From the NCBI GenBank assembly GCA_009760855.2, contig WPIO01000066.1, positions 429,501-493,500 on the forward strand: DNA of 64,000 bases, in the 5' to 3' direction. Within the stretch, counting starts at the first letter, position 1; each line of letters begins with the position of its first letter. Below are positions 1 to 54,111 of the stretch, in pieces. The stretch comes from Cristatella mucedo. Its lineage: Eukaryota; Bryozoa; Phylactolaemata; Cristatellidae. Below the pieces are notes generated by a model, which ran no database searches, had not been told where the DNA came from, and was given only the letters and a program-made list of their open reading frames with translations. Made by a program: the position numbers and the translations under genes.

Positions 1-1551
1 AATTGCCCCGAGAGGAGGAGAGTGGAGAAGCGGATGAGAAGGCTTGAAGCAGCGGAAACGCAGGAGGAGGAAGGCCACCGCCGTCTGGCGGTGGCCATGT
101 CGGTACGCCTTGCAGCCATCCTCCTCCAGCCTCCCATTTCTGGTTCCCCCTCACTGCCCTCGACCCCTGCACCACCGCTTTTGGTCGCCCCGCCCCCGTT
201 GACATGCGACCTGGCACTCCAGCAAAAACCCGCAAGCCGTCAGCTTTCTATCGGCCAATGTTCATTCGCGATCCAAGTAGGTGCAAGGAACTTGCATGTG
301 TACAAAGCAATCCCTACAAAAATCAGCATGCGCTGCTAACTGTACAGCTAGCTGGTACTTCTAACAGTAAGTTTTTGGAGCAACTGAAGGCAGCTCATCG
401 CACCTGCCGGAAGACAAGCAAGTAAAGAATGACAAATGCCATGTCTGAATTACTAATGCTGGGGGCCATCTCAATTTTTGCAATGCAACACAGATGAAAC
501 TCAGTAGGCTTGGCCGAGGGGCAAATGAAGCGAAGTGGGAAGGGAATTTAAAATCGGCCACCGAGCCGTGAGCTACAATCAGCAGAAATAAAGCACAAAG
601 CTAGGCAGCACGCGAATGACAGGCTGTGCGCCAGTCGCCCAGGAAATGTGGTCTGCCAGGACGACTTTTGCTTAAGGCTGCTGCTGACTCTTCAGGACAC
701 GTGGCAGTGATTGCAGAAGCTGTCTCAGCCACTGGCGACCACTGCAGTAACAGTTCACAAGCGAGGATACGATATGCCAGAGGGCGCCAGGAGAGTCACA
801 GACGTCGGCAAGCATTGCCAAGTGTAAGCCTTTTCTGGTGGAGCGACACGGCAATGCAGATGTCTCAGATGCAGCGCCTGTCTCTGTCCCCAACTCCACT
901 TCCCTGCCCTCTTCCCGGATTGCATACGATGTATGGTAGGCAACCATGGTCGATTTTAATGCAACGACCTGCACAAATTAACTCTTTTCGCCAACCATTT
1001 ACAAAGAGTGCAAAGAAAGTCTGAAGAAAGTCCCTCGAGTCAACTGGTGCACAACCCTGCAGCTCGTGTGGTCTACAGTGGGAAGGGGAAAAACAAAAGC
1101 AGAAATAATCTTAGATCGGTGCCAACACTCGAAACTGAAACAGGAATCGCTACTTTTATCTTCTGGAACTGAAAGAGCAAGCTTTAGTTTCAATGGCAAC
1201 CTATGCGCTCAATACGGATCGGTAAGTCAGGCACGGGTGCGACAGCATGTGAGTGTGCAGCACATTTGGTGAGCAGATGACCTAGTGTCTTAAGCTGACC
1301 GGAAAGGTACGAATGACTTGGGAAATATGTCGATGCGGACCAGCACCTAATGCAAAGTAACCTCCAGAGTGTATTTCAGCCCATGCCCACAGTGCTTGTC
1401 TAGTATTCTCCTGCGACCCCCTCGGGGCCCTGCCTCGCCCAGCCCCAGGAGTATATGCCCGCTCTCTCATTCTCTAGCTGGCATGTCTGCCGGTCTCCCA
1501 GAATGTGTCTGCAACAAAGCATGCCGACGACATGAGCGTGCCAATGGATAC
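1..1551. other. Intron after srGAP exon 8, nothing else recognised
   Basis: Both strands were read for the next srGAP exon (expected to continue with the KFKEYVNGS-like segment) and for repeats. The short open frames show no family similarity and no repeat family of the window is evident. Base composition is ordinary. Confidence 0.5.
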
Positions 1552-44520
<42,969 letters not shown>

Positions 44521-44872
44521 GTCTGGCCGTTCGCGCTGTCGATGCGGTCAATTGGGAGCAGGCGGTGGCATCTCGGCGACTAATCGAGGCGCTGGAGGTT
44601 TTCCAATATGGCAACCTAGCCTTGCGCAGCCGGCTCCCACCCACCGACCAATCGGAAGCCGCCGTCAAGGCAGAGTCGCCAGCTCTGCACATGCTCACTC
44701 CTCGAGCTGGCTGCTCTCGTTATGCAAAACTGACTCGACTTCTTCACTGTTGTTAGTCTGCGACACTATCGTGGTCTTCAGCCAGAGGCCGCGTAAGGCA
44801 TGCACCGTAGTCGCACGCTCGAGTGCGAGGTCTCTCGCAAAATTCACGCGAACCGTCGTCAGCTTGATTTTA

Positions 44873-44965
44873 TAACGATAATAATAATAATAATAATACA
44901 TTTGTATTGCCCTTGGATAACTTAATTTCTTACTATGCATTTTACATTAGCTACAAAAGATGCAT
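44873..44965 (-). mobile_element. LINE-A-related tail in the srGAP upstream region
   Basis: (TAA)n, CATTTGTATTGCCCTTGG, then AACTTAATTTCTTACTATGC. It lies about 350 nt upstream of the srGAP start codon, so it may be in the 5' UTR or promoter. Confidence 0.65.
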
Positions 44966-45268
44966 TTTACATGCGTTCATGAGGATTCCCGAAACCGGGG
45001 TCACGGCCCCAGTTGGCAAGCCGGCTAGGCCGAGAACCCGGAAACGTCGCAGTGCGAGCAAGGTAGAGGCGTTTAGAGGGCGGGCTCAGTCGCGCTGCGC
45101 CTATGGACGGACATTCCTCCCCCCAGACACTCCCTCCTCCCTGGGATAGGGCATTTCCTTCCCTCCTATATAGAAATGCCGGGGATTGTTCGCACCTCCT
45201 TTGCTCCCCATCGATCTTTTTGAGCGTAGCGGACTAGCGGCCTATATACCTCTCTCTTTCTCTCTCTC

Positions 45269-45964
<696 letters not shown>

Positions 45965-46095
45965 AGTGAATGAATGCTTCAGCTCCACAGTCAATTATGC
46001 CTACTTGTACCTGCATAATATTGCAAAAATTTAGACTTTCTTAAATAGGAATACGTAGTCTAATTAAGGCACTTTTGCCGTGCATGCATTTTATG
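45965..46095 (+). mobile_element. LINE-A ORF2 fragment, internal
   Basis: CAGCTCCACAGTCAATTATG, then the TACCTGCATAATATTGC block. It matches [20 protein letters not shown] of LINE-A but with stops. Both ends are missing. Confidence 0.7.
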
Positions 46096-46620
46096 AGGTT
46101 GTTGGCTCTTTTCGCTCCTGTCGGCGGGCCTTTTTCGGCGCGCTTTCGAAAGCTGCAGAGGCCGCGAATTTAACGCTAGCAGAGGTTATGAAAGCATCAG
46201 CGAATTTGAAGAAAAAGTAGTAGATTTCGTGAGCCCTTAAGGGATGATTGAGGCCGCGTTCGAAGTGTTTGTGTGTTGCCATCGGACACTGCACTAAGAT
46301 GGGGTGGGGGCCCTACGGTGGGTACAGTTAGTTTAGTTAACAAGACCAAATGTCACCTGTTTGTTTGCAGTCGACGCGAATGACGTAAGCACATTGAGTC
46401 TAGAAAACCTGTTACGCAGTGCAGGGGAGCTACAGGAAATCTCTGTGAGATGGAAGCTCAAGTCGCTGGGCTTCGCATTGTCAATCTGGAGGTCAAGAGG
46501 CTGAAAGTAGTCGCGTTTGAAATTTGCGCTCAATAATTGTGCCAGCACGCTTGGAACGAGTGGTTCGGTGCGAGACCAATCGCCTGTCTGAGGCGCCTTG
46601 CCAAAAGATAATAGAGGTGT
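46096..46620. other. No gene recognised
   Basis: Open frames on the minus strand (46091-46294, 46333-46548) show no family. The sequence just before 46620 may be diverged LINE-B. Confidence 0.35.
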
Positions 46621-47290
46621 TTGGCTATCAGGGTTAGCAACCGGTTTGATGGTGGAAATGAGTCTGGTTCAATAACGACACCGGTCACATATGGAGTCCT
46701 TCAAGGGTCCGTCGTCGGTCCCTGGCTGTTCTCTATTTATAATCATCCTCTGGAAAAGGTTTTTAGAGCCAATGGAATAAGATATCGCCTTTATGCAGAT
46801 GACATTCAGCTGTATTTGACTTTCCAACTGTCTGAATCTGCTGCAGCAACTGATAAACTGAATGCTTTCCTTGCCAAAAATCGGTATTGGATGACTGAAA
46901 ATTTCTAGAAATTAAATGACGATAAGACCGAACTGCTGCTCACAGGACACCGTAAGCATGTGGCTGGATTAAAAGGCTTTGCTCTTCTGATAGGTGATGC
47001 TGTTGTGCGACCATCACCGTGAGCTCGAAATTTAGGTGTCGTTTTCGACCGTTGACTAAACTTTAAAAGCTTCATTAATTAAGAAGACTGCTTCTACAGC
47101 AAGCCATCGCCTCGAATCCCTATCCAAGATTAGGAGCAGCCTTTTACGGTGGCTTGCAAAAGATCTAACTACCTCCTTAGTTATGTCTCGACTTGATAAT
47201 TGTAATTTCCTTTTGGCTGAGCTACAGAAAAGAGCAACTAGACCACTGAAGATGGCTGTGACTATGGCTGCAAGGCTAGTTTTTTAAGTG
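46621..47290 (+). mobile_element. LINE-B reverse transcriptase fragment
   Basis: Covers motif B (YGVLQGSVVGPWLFSIY), motif C (YRLYADDIQLYL), SESAAATDKLNAFLA, KLNDDKTELLLTGHRKHVAG and RPLKMAVTMAARLV. It ends in TTTTTT at 47285, where a SINE-2 starts. Several stops; no 3' UTR. This is the only copy in the window showing the LINE-B YADD box. Confidence 0.88.
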
Positions 47291-47291
47291 A

Positions 47292-48262
47292 AGCCGTGAT
47301 GGCAAACTAGGTAAGGCGGTAGCTTCTCACGACATCGCTCCCATATCGTTGGTTCGAATCCAGCGGTGGGCAATAATATTAATGTACTTGATATTAATAA
47401 TAATATACTTGATAAAGCGCCCTCAGAGAACTTAATCTCTTTCTAGGCACTTTAAATTTGCTGCAAAGGGAAATGCAATTGAATGGTAAGTAAAGTCATG
47501 CTTGAAAAACAAACAAAATGAATAACATGGTTAGGGGTGACATGCACAGGGTCAGCATGCAAATGTGGTTAGTGGCAGCATGCACAGTGTCAGCATGCAT
47601 AAGCACGTGAAGGACGAATCACAGGGACCCACTAAATGCTGTCCTAAATAGGTGTGTTTTTAGGTTCCTTTTAAATGTGGTCAGGTGAGGGGATGTTCTG
47701 ACGCAGGGCGGGAGGGAGTTCCAGGCTTTGGGAGCATGCGAACTAAATGCACGGTCTCCAAAGGATTTAATGTTTGTACGGGGTATTTCTAGACTGTTGG
47801 ATTCCGAATAGCTGATGGTACGATGCTTGACCTGATGGGGAGCATGTCGGAGAGATAGGCTGGAGCCATAGAATGAAGGGACCTAAAAGTGAGCGACAAA
47901 ACCTTGAAGTCAATCCGTCGCTAGACTGGTAGCTAGTGCAGGTCGGCGAGAAGTGGAATAATGTGGACACTGCGACGCTCGCGACAGACAAGCCTAGCTG
48001 CAGAGTTTTGCACCAGCTGCAATCGCCTGATCGCACATGCTGGTAGGCCAGTAAGCAGTGACTTGCAGAAGTCGAGACGGGATGTCACGAATGCATGGAC
48101 CAACTTAGAACAAACAAGCCCGAATTTTAGCAATGTTATGAAGATTGTGCTTGGCAATCACATCAGCCAGATCCTTTCTCGCTACTGCAAGCGGCGGTGA
48201 GAGCCAAACAGTCTCTCCTGTCGCTATACCAAAAAAGGCTGTTGAATCAGCCAGTATCATAT
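47292..48262 (+). mobile_element. SINE-2 split by LINE-A
   Basis: The SINE-2 head (GATGGCAAACTAGGTAAGGC, B box GGTTCGAATCC, GGTGGGCAA) occupies 47292-47366. The rest (GATCCTTTCTCGC, TCTCCTGTCGCTATACC, AGGCTGTTGAATCAGCC) resumes at about 48171-48262. LINE-A lies between. Confidence 0.8.
47367..48168 (-). mobile_element. LINE-A 3' end inserted in SINE-2
   Basis: Minus-strand 800-bp copy with AT-rich tail, AAGCGCCCTCAGAGAACTTA, the 3' UTR, and ORF2 up to [20 protein letters not shown] and the LHNIAKI region. 5'-truncated. Confidence 0.88.
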
Positions 48263-48747
48263 ATTTTATATAGGCTTTCTCAAGCTTGTGCTTAGTAGAC
48301 CTAGCTCGTTGAATGTCTGCGGTAAACCATGGCCCGTCTGGCGAAGGCTCGCATTTCGCTTAGTCAGTGGTGCAGACTCGTTAAGCACGTCAGCAAGTGC
48401 TATGCTGTAGCATTCTACTATGTTGCTGGCAGTTCGGATAGAGGCTTGAGCAGCACGCGCGAAGAAGATATTTTCGCTCTGACAGCATCGATGTTAAGGT
48501 TTTTGAGGCTTCGTGATTCACATGTGACTTTGGCTGTGGAAGAGGGCGCATTGTAGATTGAATGAGATTGGCGTACGGTCAGATGAGCAGGATTCGGTAT
48601 TCACAGGGATTGTTAGCATACACTCATGGCAGAATATTTGATCGAGTAATTTACCCTCGTTGTGAGTGAGGTCATGCATATGAGCTAATAGAGAAGTCAG
48701 TAAGTGCACGAAATTCAGCACATAAGTCAGTCAAGTCGTCAACATGT

Positions 48748-48888
48748 ATAAAAACATAATTCACTTGTATAGCCCCTAAGAGAATTTATAATCTATTCAG
48801 GCGCTTCACATACGCCTCGGGGCTCGAGCCCACGACACCAGCCAGACCTTGGTCGGGGCGAGCATCTTAACCGCTGGACCAAAATGAA
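48748..48888 (-). mobile_element. SINE-1 inside LINE-A
   Basis: Minus-strand copy: tail ATTCACTTGTATAGCCCCTA, AGAATTTATAATCTATTCAG, B box GGGCTCGAGCCC, head AGCATCTTAACCGCTGGACC. It splits the endonuclease region just after the GDFN equivalent. Confidence 0.85.
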
Positions 48889-49309
48889 TGCTGAAATCAC
48901 CAATAACGAGGAAAGCTTAATTGCTGGCACTCAGAATTGCAGAGCAGAAAAATCTGTCATGTAGGGGGAAATAATTTTTGGTTGGTGATAGATTACTGCC
49001 ACCATTGGCAGGTTGTTGCAGATGCACTTAAAATAAGAGATTTGACAGATTGCTTTGAGGGGACTGAAAACGGAGTGTAATTGAGTGGGTTACGGTTGAC
49101 AATGGTGACTCTTCCGGTTTTTAATGATCTAAGGGTATGAAAGAGCGAGAGTAAACGGTTGAAGTGGCGTTGTTATAGAGAAACTATTTGACGATTTCAC
49201 CAAGGTTTCGGTTAAAGCGAGCAGGTGAGATCGCCATCAAGAGCCATCTCTTGTATTATTAGGGGTTTATTACGCACCGAGCGAGCATTCAAAGAAAGGA
49301 TTCCGAGGA

Positions 49310-49327
49310 TATATATATATATATATG
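49310..49327. repeat. Short (AT)n run
   Basis: About 18 bp of AT inside the LINE-A endonuclease fragment. Confidence 0.8.
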
Positions 49328-49440
49328 TTATATGATAAGAGGGATGGTGCAAAAGTATGGACGTCAGCACCATGCAATTCAAAAGTATCACGGTTAAGAT
49401 AGGGACCATCTTTAAATAATAGCTTAAACGGTCTTCATCC

Positions 49441-50019
49441 TAATAATAGGTTGCTTATTTGCGTTTTGAGGAGTATGAGACGCAGTCACTCTGAGAGAGT
49501 CACTCGTCGCGCTTACGCCTTGCACATTGGCCGAGACTCGTAGTACCATTAGTTTCGTTCCGTAAAAATCTTATAGCGGCGCTGCTCCTACGCTTCGGCT
49601 TGAGGTCGCTTTCAAAGGCATTCATTTCAAAGGCTTTCAACGTCCACTAGTTTATTTTCGCATGCATAGATCGATCCCTTTATTTTACTGCTTGTATTCG
49701 TCCTCGGGCAGTAAATGGCTCATAGTCTCGTAGCCACAGCATCGGCAACCTAGCTTCGGCTTCTGGACGTCTCATCTGGATGATAATACGCCGGCTTCCT
49801 ACTGGGGTAGAGCCGTTATCCTCATGTAGCTCCAACATGCCTTCACCTCTGCCGCAGGTCGTTTGGAGTCTTAGATTCGTCTCAGCCTTTCGTCTGCCTC
49901 CCGCAAGTAGCGGTCAGTAGCTGACGTGGAGCAGAAATGGCAAAACAAATTGGCAAATATTCATTGAGTACATCTTTTAAAAGCGTACCGTCAGTGTGCC
50001 TAATGCTGACAAAGTAAAA
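49441..50019. other. No gene recognised
   Basis: Possibly further 5' sequence of the neighbouring LINE-A-type copy, but not alignable by eye to the 57 kb copy. Confidence 0.3.
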
Positions 50020-50287
50020 CCGCAAGAAAAGCAGAGAAAGAAAGCAGAGAAGGAAAGCAGAGAAGAAAAGTTGAGACGGATAGCCGAGAAAGAAAGCAGA
50101 GAAGGAAAGCAGAGAAGAAAAGTTGAGACGGATAGCCGAGAAGGAAAGCAGTGAAGGAAAGTAGAGAAGAAAAGTTGAGAAAAAAAGTTGAGAAGGAAAG
50201 CAGAGAAGGAAAGCAGAGAAGGAAAGCAGAGAAGGAAAGCAGAGAAGTAGAGTAGAGAAGTATAGCAGAGAAGTAGAGCAGAGATGC
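50020..50287. repeat. 13-bp minisatellite, purine-rich
   Basis: About 20 units of a 13-bp motif, best form GGAAAGCAGAGAA, with variants carrying GTTGAGA and TAGAGCAGAG. One strand is almost all purine. The 139-codon open frame on the minus strand (Phe-Ser-Leu-rich) is produced by the repeat. Confidence 0.93.
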
Positions 50288-50880
50288 TGGAGACAGGCCA
50301 ATAGCCGAAAGCTGACGAAAGAGCGGAGTCTGATTTGCGACTAGTTAGGCGGTGCCACGCGCATTAGTGAAGAAGCTCAATAGAAAGCAAGGGATGAAGA
50401 CCATTTTGCTTTGACCAGTAGAAGAAAAAAGACGGAGGAAATAGACAAACACTATTTAAATAATTGGCCAAGAATGAAACAACATTTACTAGAAAAATAT
50501 GTACACGCATTGACGTAACGTAAGGCATAAATACTATTGCGAAGTGTTACAGTAAAATAAAGTTAACGGCAACGCGTAAAATTCTTAGCATATCATAGGC
50601 CATCTCGCCGCAGACGTGGTCCGATTTCGTACGAGAGCTAAAACTTGGTGCAAACCAAGAAATTGCGACTGCTTAGTGTCAGATAATCAAATTAATCAAT
50701 TATTCACTCTCCGTCTCTACACGTTTTCTGCCTGTAATGTAATAAAAAGTATTCGCAAAGCCAACATGAATAGACCACTTCTTAAGCAATGGTTTGACAA
50801 AGGCATTAAAGTTTAGAGCAAGGGCCGCACATACTCGGGCCCGATAAACCGATGCTTTCAATTGCAAAGGAAAGGCGATA
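50288..50880. other. No gene recognised
   Basis: A/T-rich stretch. The 66-codon open frame at 50616 has no known domain. Confidence 0.4.
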
Positions 50881-50881
50881 A

Positions 50882-51066
50882 GATAATAAATAAATAAATC
50901 CTAGCTGATTAAATAGCCTCTTTTTGTACATCGACAAAAGAGCCTTTATGGCTATCACCACCACTTGCAGGGGCGATAAAGAATCGCCCACCGCAGGAAT
51001 CGAACCCACGACCTCGGGACCGAGGTCATGAAAGCAACCGCCTTACCTAGTGTGCCATCAAGATCG
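50882..51066 (-). mobile_element. SINE-2, tRNA-derived
   Basis: Minus-strand copy: AATAAATAAATCCTAGCTGA tail, body GGCGATAAAGAATCGCCC, B box GGTTCGATTCC in sense, inverted repeat CACGACCTCGG/CCGAGGTCATG, head CCGCCTTACCTAGTGTGCC. Confidence 0.88.
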
Positions 51067-51600
51067 TACGATGCCCAGCAGTATGTGATACTAGAGCATA
51101 CTCAGTACTCAGTAAGCGATCAGGTAACTCAGATTAACTGCTGCGAACGAACTGGCTGCAACACCGAAAGCCTCGAAACTAATCGGACCGTTCGTTTGCT
51201 GCGTTCTTGACTTCACCTGAGCCTTTGGCAGGATGATCCACCTGAACAACGCTGCAGCAATTACGGAAATTATCTAGGCCGCGATTTGAGATAAACACAC
51301 AATTCGTGAGCGAAGACTATTAAAGTAAGTGCGCCAATCGTTGCGGTCAATATTGGCTGCGTTTTTTCCAGGCGAACAGCACTGCTGTACGTGCTACGGA
51401 CGTCGGAGACGAAATGAAGACTGGGTGCTGGAGAGACGCAAGGAGAGAGGTTCTACATGGGCCTTACTAGTTACCTTATGTGTAAGGATAAGAAACAAAG
51501 TGTCGAATATTTCGTTTATTCGAATACACGCTTGCCAATCTTCTCCGACCGGGATTACAATCGGAATCGTGTCACTATTGTGAGTGTGCTGCGCTTATCG
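51067..51600. other. No gene recognised
   Basis: Short open frames only (for example 51329-51583); no features. Confidence 0.4.
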
Positions 51601-52810
51601 ATGACCACTGGAGTCTAGAGAAGGCTCGAAGATGGCCCGTGCAGCGACTGCAGTTGACTCTCTGCCTTTTGCGGATGCGATTAGATGACGACGGTGAAGC
51701 TGCTGCGGTCTACCGTTAGCTTTGGCGGATCTGCTGCCGCGGCCGCCTGCGAATCGGCGGCATTGGCATTGGGCGATTTGAGATCGTCTGTTTGCAACTC
51801 TGTCGCTAAAGATATTTTGCCTCGATGGAACGACGACCAGCTCTTTGCCACGGCGGATGTGCCTCGGCGATTTGTATACCTTACATCGTCTTTCATCCAT
51901 TTTTAGGTATTCAATTTTTTACTTCGATAATTGGATTTAAGCATTTTCAAGTCGGCGATGACTTTGCAACGTGGCTGCTTGACTCGGAGCGGACGCACGA
52001 GCTGTCCGGTGCCAATCCGACAGTCTGGCACGAGTATTAACCTCTCTTCTTGGAAGGAAGCGCCTTCGGCGTGTACTCTTACCAGCCACAGACAATCAAG
52101 GATGACTACCATCTGCTTCGTGAGGCTTTAGTAACAGCGCTGGCTAGCTCGGTAGGCAAAGCGCGGCTGCTGAGCGCTGAGTTAGTAAAGGGTTGTCGGA
52201 GAGAGGGCGGTGACAGCCGGGACCAGGAGCAGCATCAGCAATTGCCGATGACGTGCCAGGCGACAACGGTTTTCCAGGATGTCGCCGTAGGACACATGGC
52301 GCAAAGCCTCAAAAGCTGCCTCGAAAGCCCAGTCATACCTACCAGCCATAAAGGTGACGTTGGCCTGCGACGAGCAGGTGGGTTGTGACGCAGCGCAGCT
52401 CGGCGACGCTGCACAGGTTGGAGACGCAGCAGCCACGCCGGTGGGCTGGGACTCGGCGAAGGTCGGAGACGAGGCGAAGATTGCAGATACAGTGTCGGTC
52501 GGAAACGCGGCGAAAGCGGCGCCCGAAGACGCTTCGAGGAGACGCGGGGGCGGCGACGTCCGGAGACGCGGTGCCGGCGACCGGAGACTCGGCGGCGACG
52601 CCGGCAGTCTTGACGGTGGCATTCGAAGTGGTAGGGGTGTGGGATACACCTGTGGGCTGCGAGACTTCGCGGGCCGGCAAGGTGCCAGTGGTGGAGAACT
52701 GTGTGGCCCGGCGATGAGTGATAGCAGATGTCAAATGCAACCGGCATGTTTGCATAGGCCGTGCGGTCGCCAGCTTTCTCCGACCAGCCATTACTTAGCC
52801 TCTTAATTAA
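51600..52810. promoter_or_regulatory. GC/CpG-rich block, possible promoter or first exon of an unknown gene
   Basis: CG dinucleotides are dense, as in the srGAP promoter block and unlike the flanks. Overlapping open frames run on both strands (51685-51906 and 51825-52040 plus; 51681-51896 and 52235-52870 minus), as expected from high GC rather than from a gene. Between about 52385 and 52620 there is a degenerate GGAGACGCGGC-type repeat giving Gly-Asp-Ala-Ala runs in one frame. A neighbouring gene's 5' end is possible, but no protein family is recognised. Confidence 0.4.
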
Positions 52811-53189
52811 GGGAGCGGATCGGCATGCTACGGGGATGATGTGTTTGCTGTTTAGCCTTCTTGTTGCCAAACAGTGTAGAATACGTCATAGATTGATCTC
52901 CAGATCAGGCGGGCACGTGGTTTAATTTAATTAATGACAATGCCTCTGATCGTTGTACTAGTGGGCTGTGACACTCGATGTGGTAGTCGGGACATGCTAT
53001 TGGTGATTGTTACGGCAAGGGAGTCGGGGGCACTTCGGTGGGCGAGACGGGTGAAGACAGTCGTGCTTCGCCCTGCTCTGCGTGTAGGTGAAATGAACTG
53101 GTGGTGTTGCTCGTCGGCTAGCGTTCTGTGCTGTTCGTTACGATAACTCAAGCTTCATGCAGTTACAATTGGAGTTTCACCCAGCCAAT

Positions 53190-54100
53190 TTGTGGTCGGT
53201 GTGACACGAATTGCTGTGGATTCCTGCTTCAAGCCGAGCCGTTACCGTGGATTGCCATGCATTTCCCGAGATTTTACGAGCACAATTAGCCAAAATTAAG
53301 TGGTTGCACTTGAAACAGAGTGCTCTGTAATATGAATTCGAAATTGGAGCTTTAAGAAACCGATCTCGATTCACGTTGAAGCAGAATGCTGTGGATTTCA
53401 GTACTGGTTCACGCCATTGCGGTTGACTGCAATTCCTATGTACAGAATGTTTGAGGCTATTACAGTAAAACTATGTGAGCACACAATAATTGCAGAGTAG
53501 AACAGCATGGAATCATAATTAGTCTTTGTAGTTCACGCGTTGTGGTCGCTTTGTGGTTGATTGCGGTATGGAACTGAGCCGTTGCATTTGATTGTAGTGC
53601 ATTTGTGGGTGCAACATTTTCTCGTTTTGATTTATGCACAAAAAAGTGCGCTTTGTTATGCAATAGCTACTGGAGCTCAGCGAAATCCATTTCTAGTCGT
53701 TTTGTAGTGGGTGGTAGTCGATTTCGGTGTTGGCCCGGCTATTGCAGTCGATTGCAGTGCATTGCAAGAGAACGGCCCTACCGATACCTGTGAAATTTAT
53801 GAGTGCCATTATCGCAGAGTTTACTGACATGTGCGATTAAAAAAAGAGCTTTTGAACAGGATATCTTTCGTTGCACCGTGTAATGTAGTGGGTGGCATTA
53901 GTGGCCCGGCCGCTGCTATCTTATTTGAACGGACTTCGAGAAAACACGTGGGCGGAATCCCGAAAACCTTTGTGGGTACATTTTAAATGTACCATAGTTT
54001 GATTGTAAACATTTTAGAGCTTTACGCAGCTGGTTTATGGTGGATCACAAGTGCACTAAAGTGGATTGCATTGAATTGCTGTACAGGTTTCCGTCGTTGC
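53190..54100. repeat. Diverged tandem repeat, unit about 170 bp
   Basis: Blocks of the type GATTGCAGTGCATT recur near 53243, 53416, 53576, 53751 and 54063, with similar flanks (for example GAATTGCTGTGGATTCC at 53208 and GAATGCTGTGGATTTC at 53385). Spacing is 160-180 bp except the last. Units are old and irregular. Confidence 0.5.
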
Positions 54101-54111
54101 AGCTCATTTGC

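Larger units (their letters stand above)
48290..49440 (-). mobile_element. LINE-A-related endonuclease region
   Basis: Minus-strand 5' portion of a LINE-A-type ORF2, rare here because most copies are 3' ends. Pieces in order are LNARSVRNKPLIIQ, VPSKQS, a GDFN-equivalent region, SLLAHMHDLTH, LLDQIFCHECMLTIPV, SFNLQC, then NIDAVRAKISSS continuing toward the RT. Stops are frequent. A SINE-1 copy interrupts it at 48748-48888. It is diverged from the 57.4 kb copy. Confidence 0.82.

Noticed and set aside
49882-50301. 139-codon Phe/Ser/Leu-rich protein
   Set aside because: Produced by the 13-bp purine-rich minisatellite.
52182-52870. Proline/serine/alanine-rich open frames on both strands
   Set aside because: Overlapping open frames on opposite strands in a GC-rich block, low complexity, no domain; not called as CDS.
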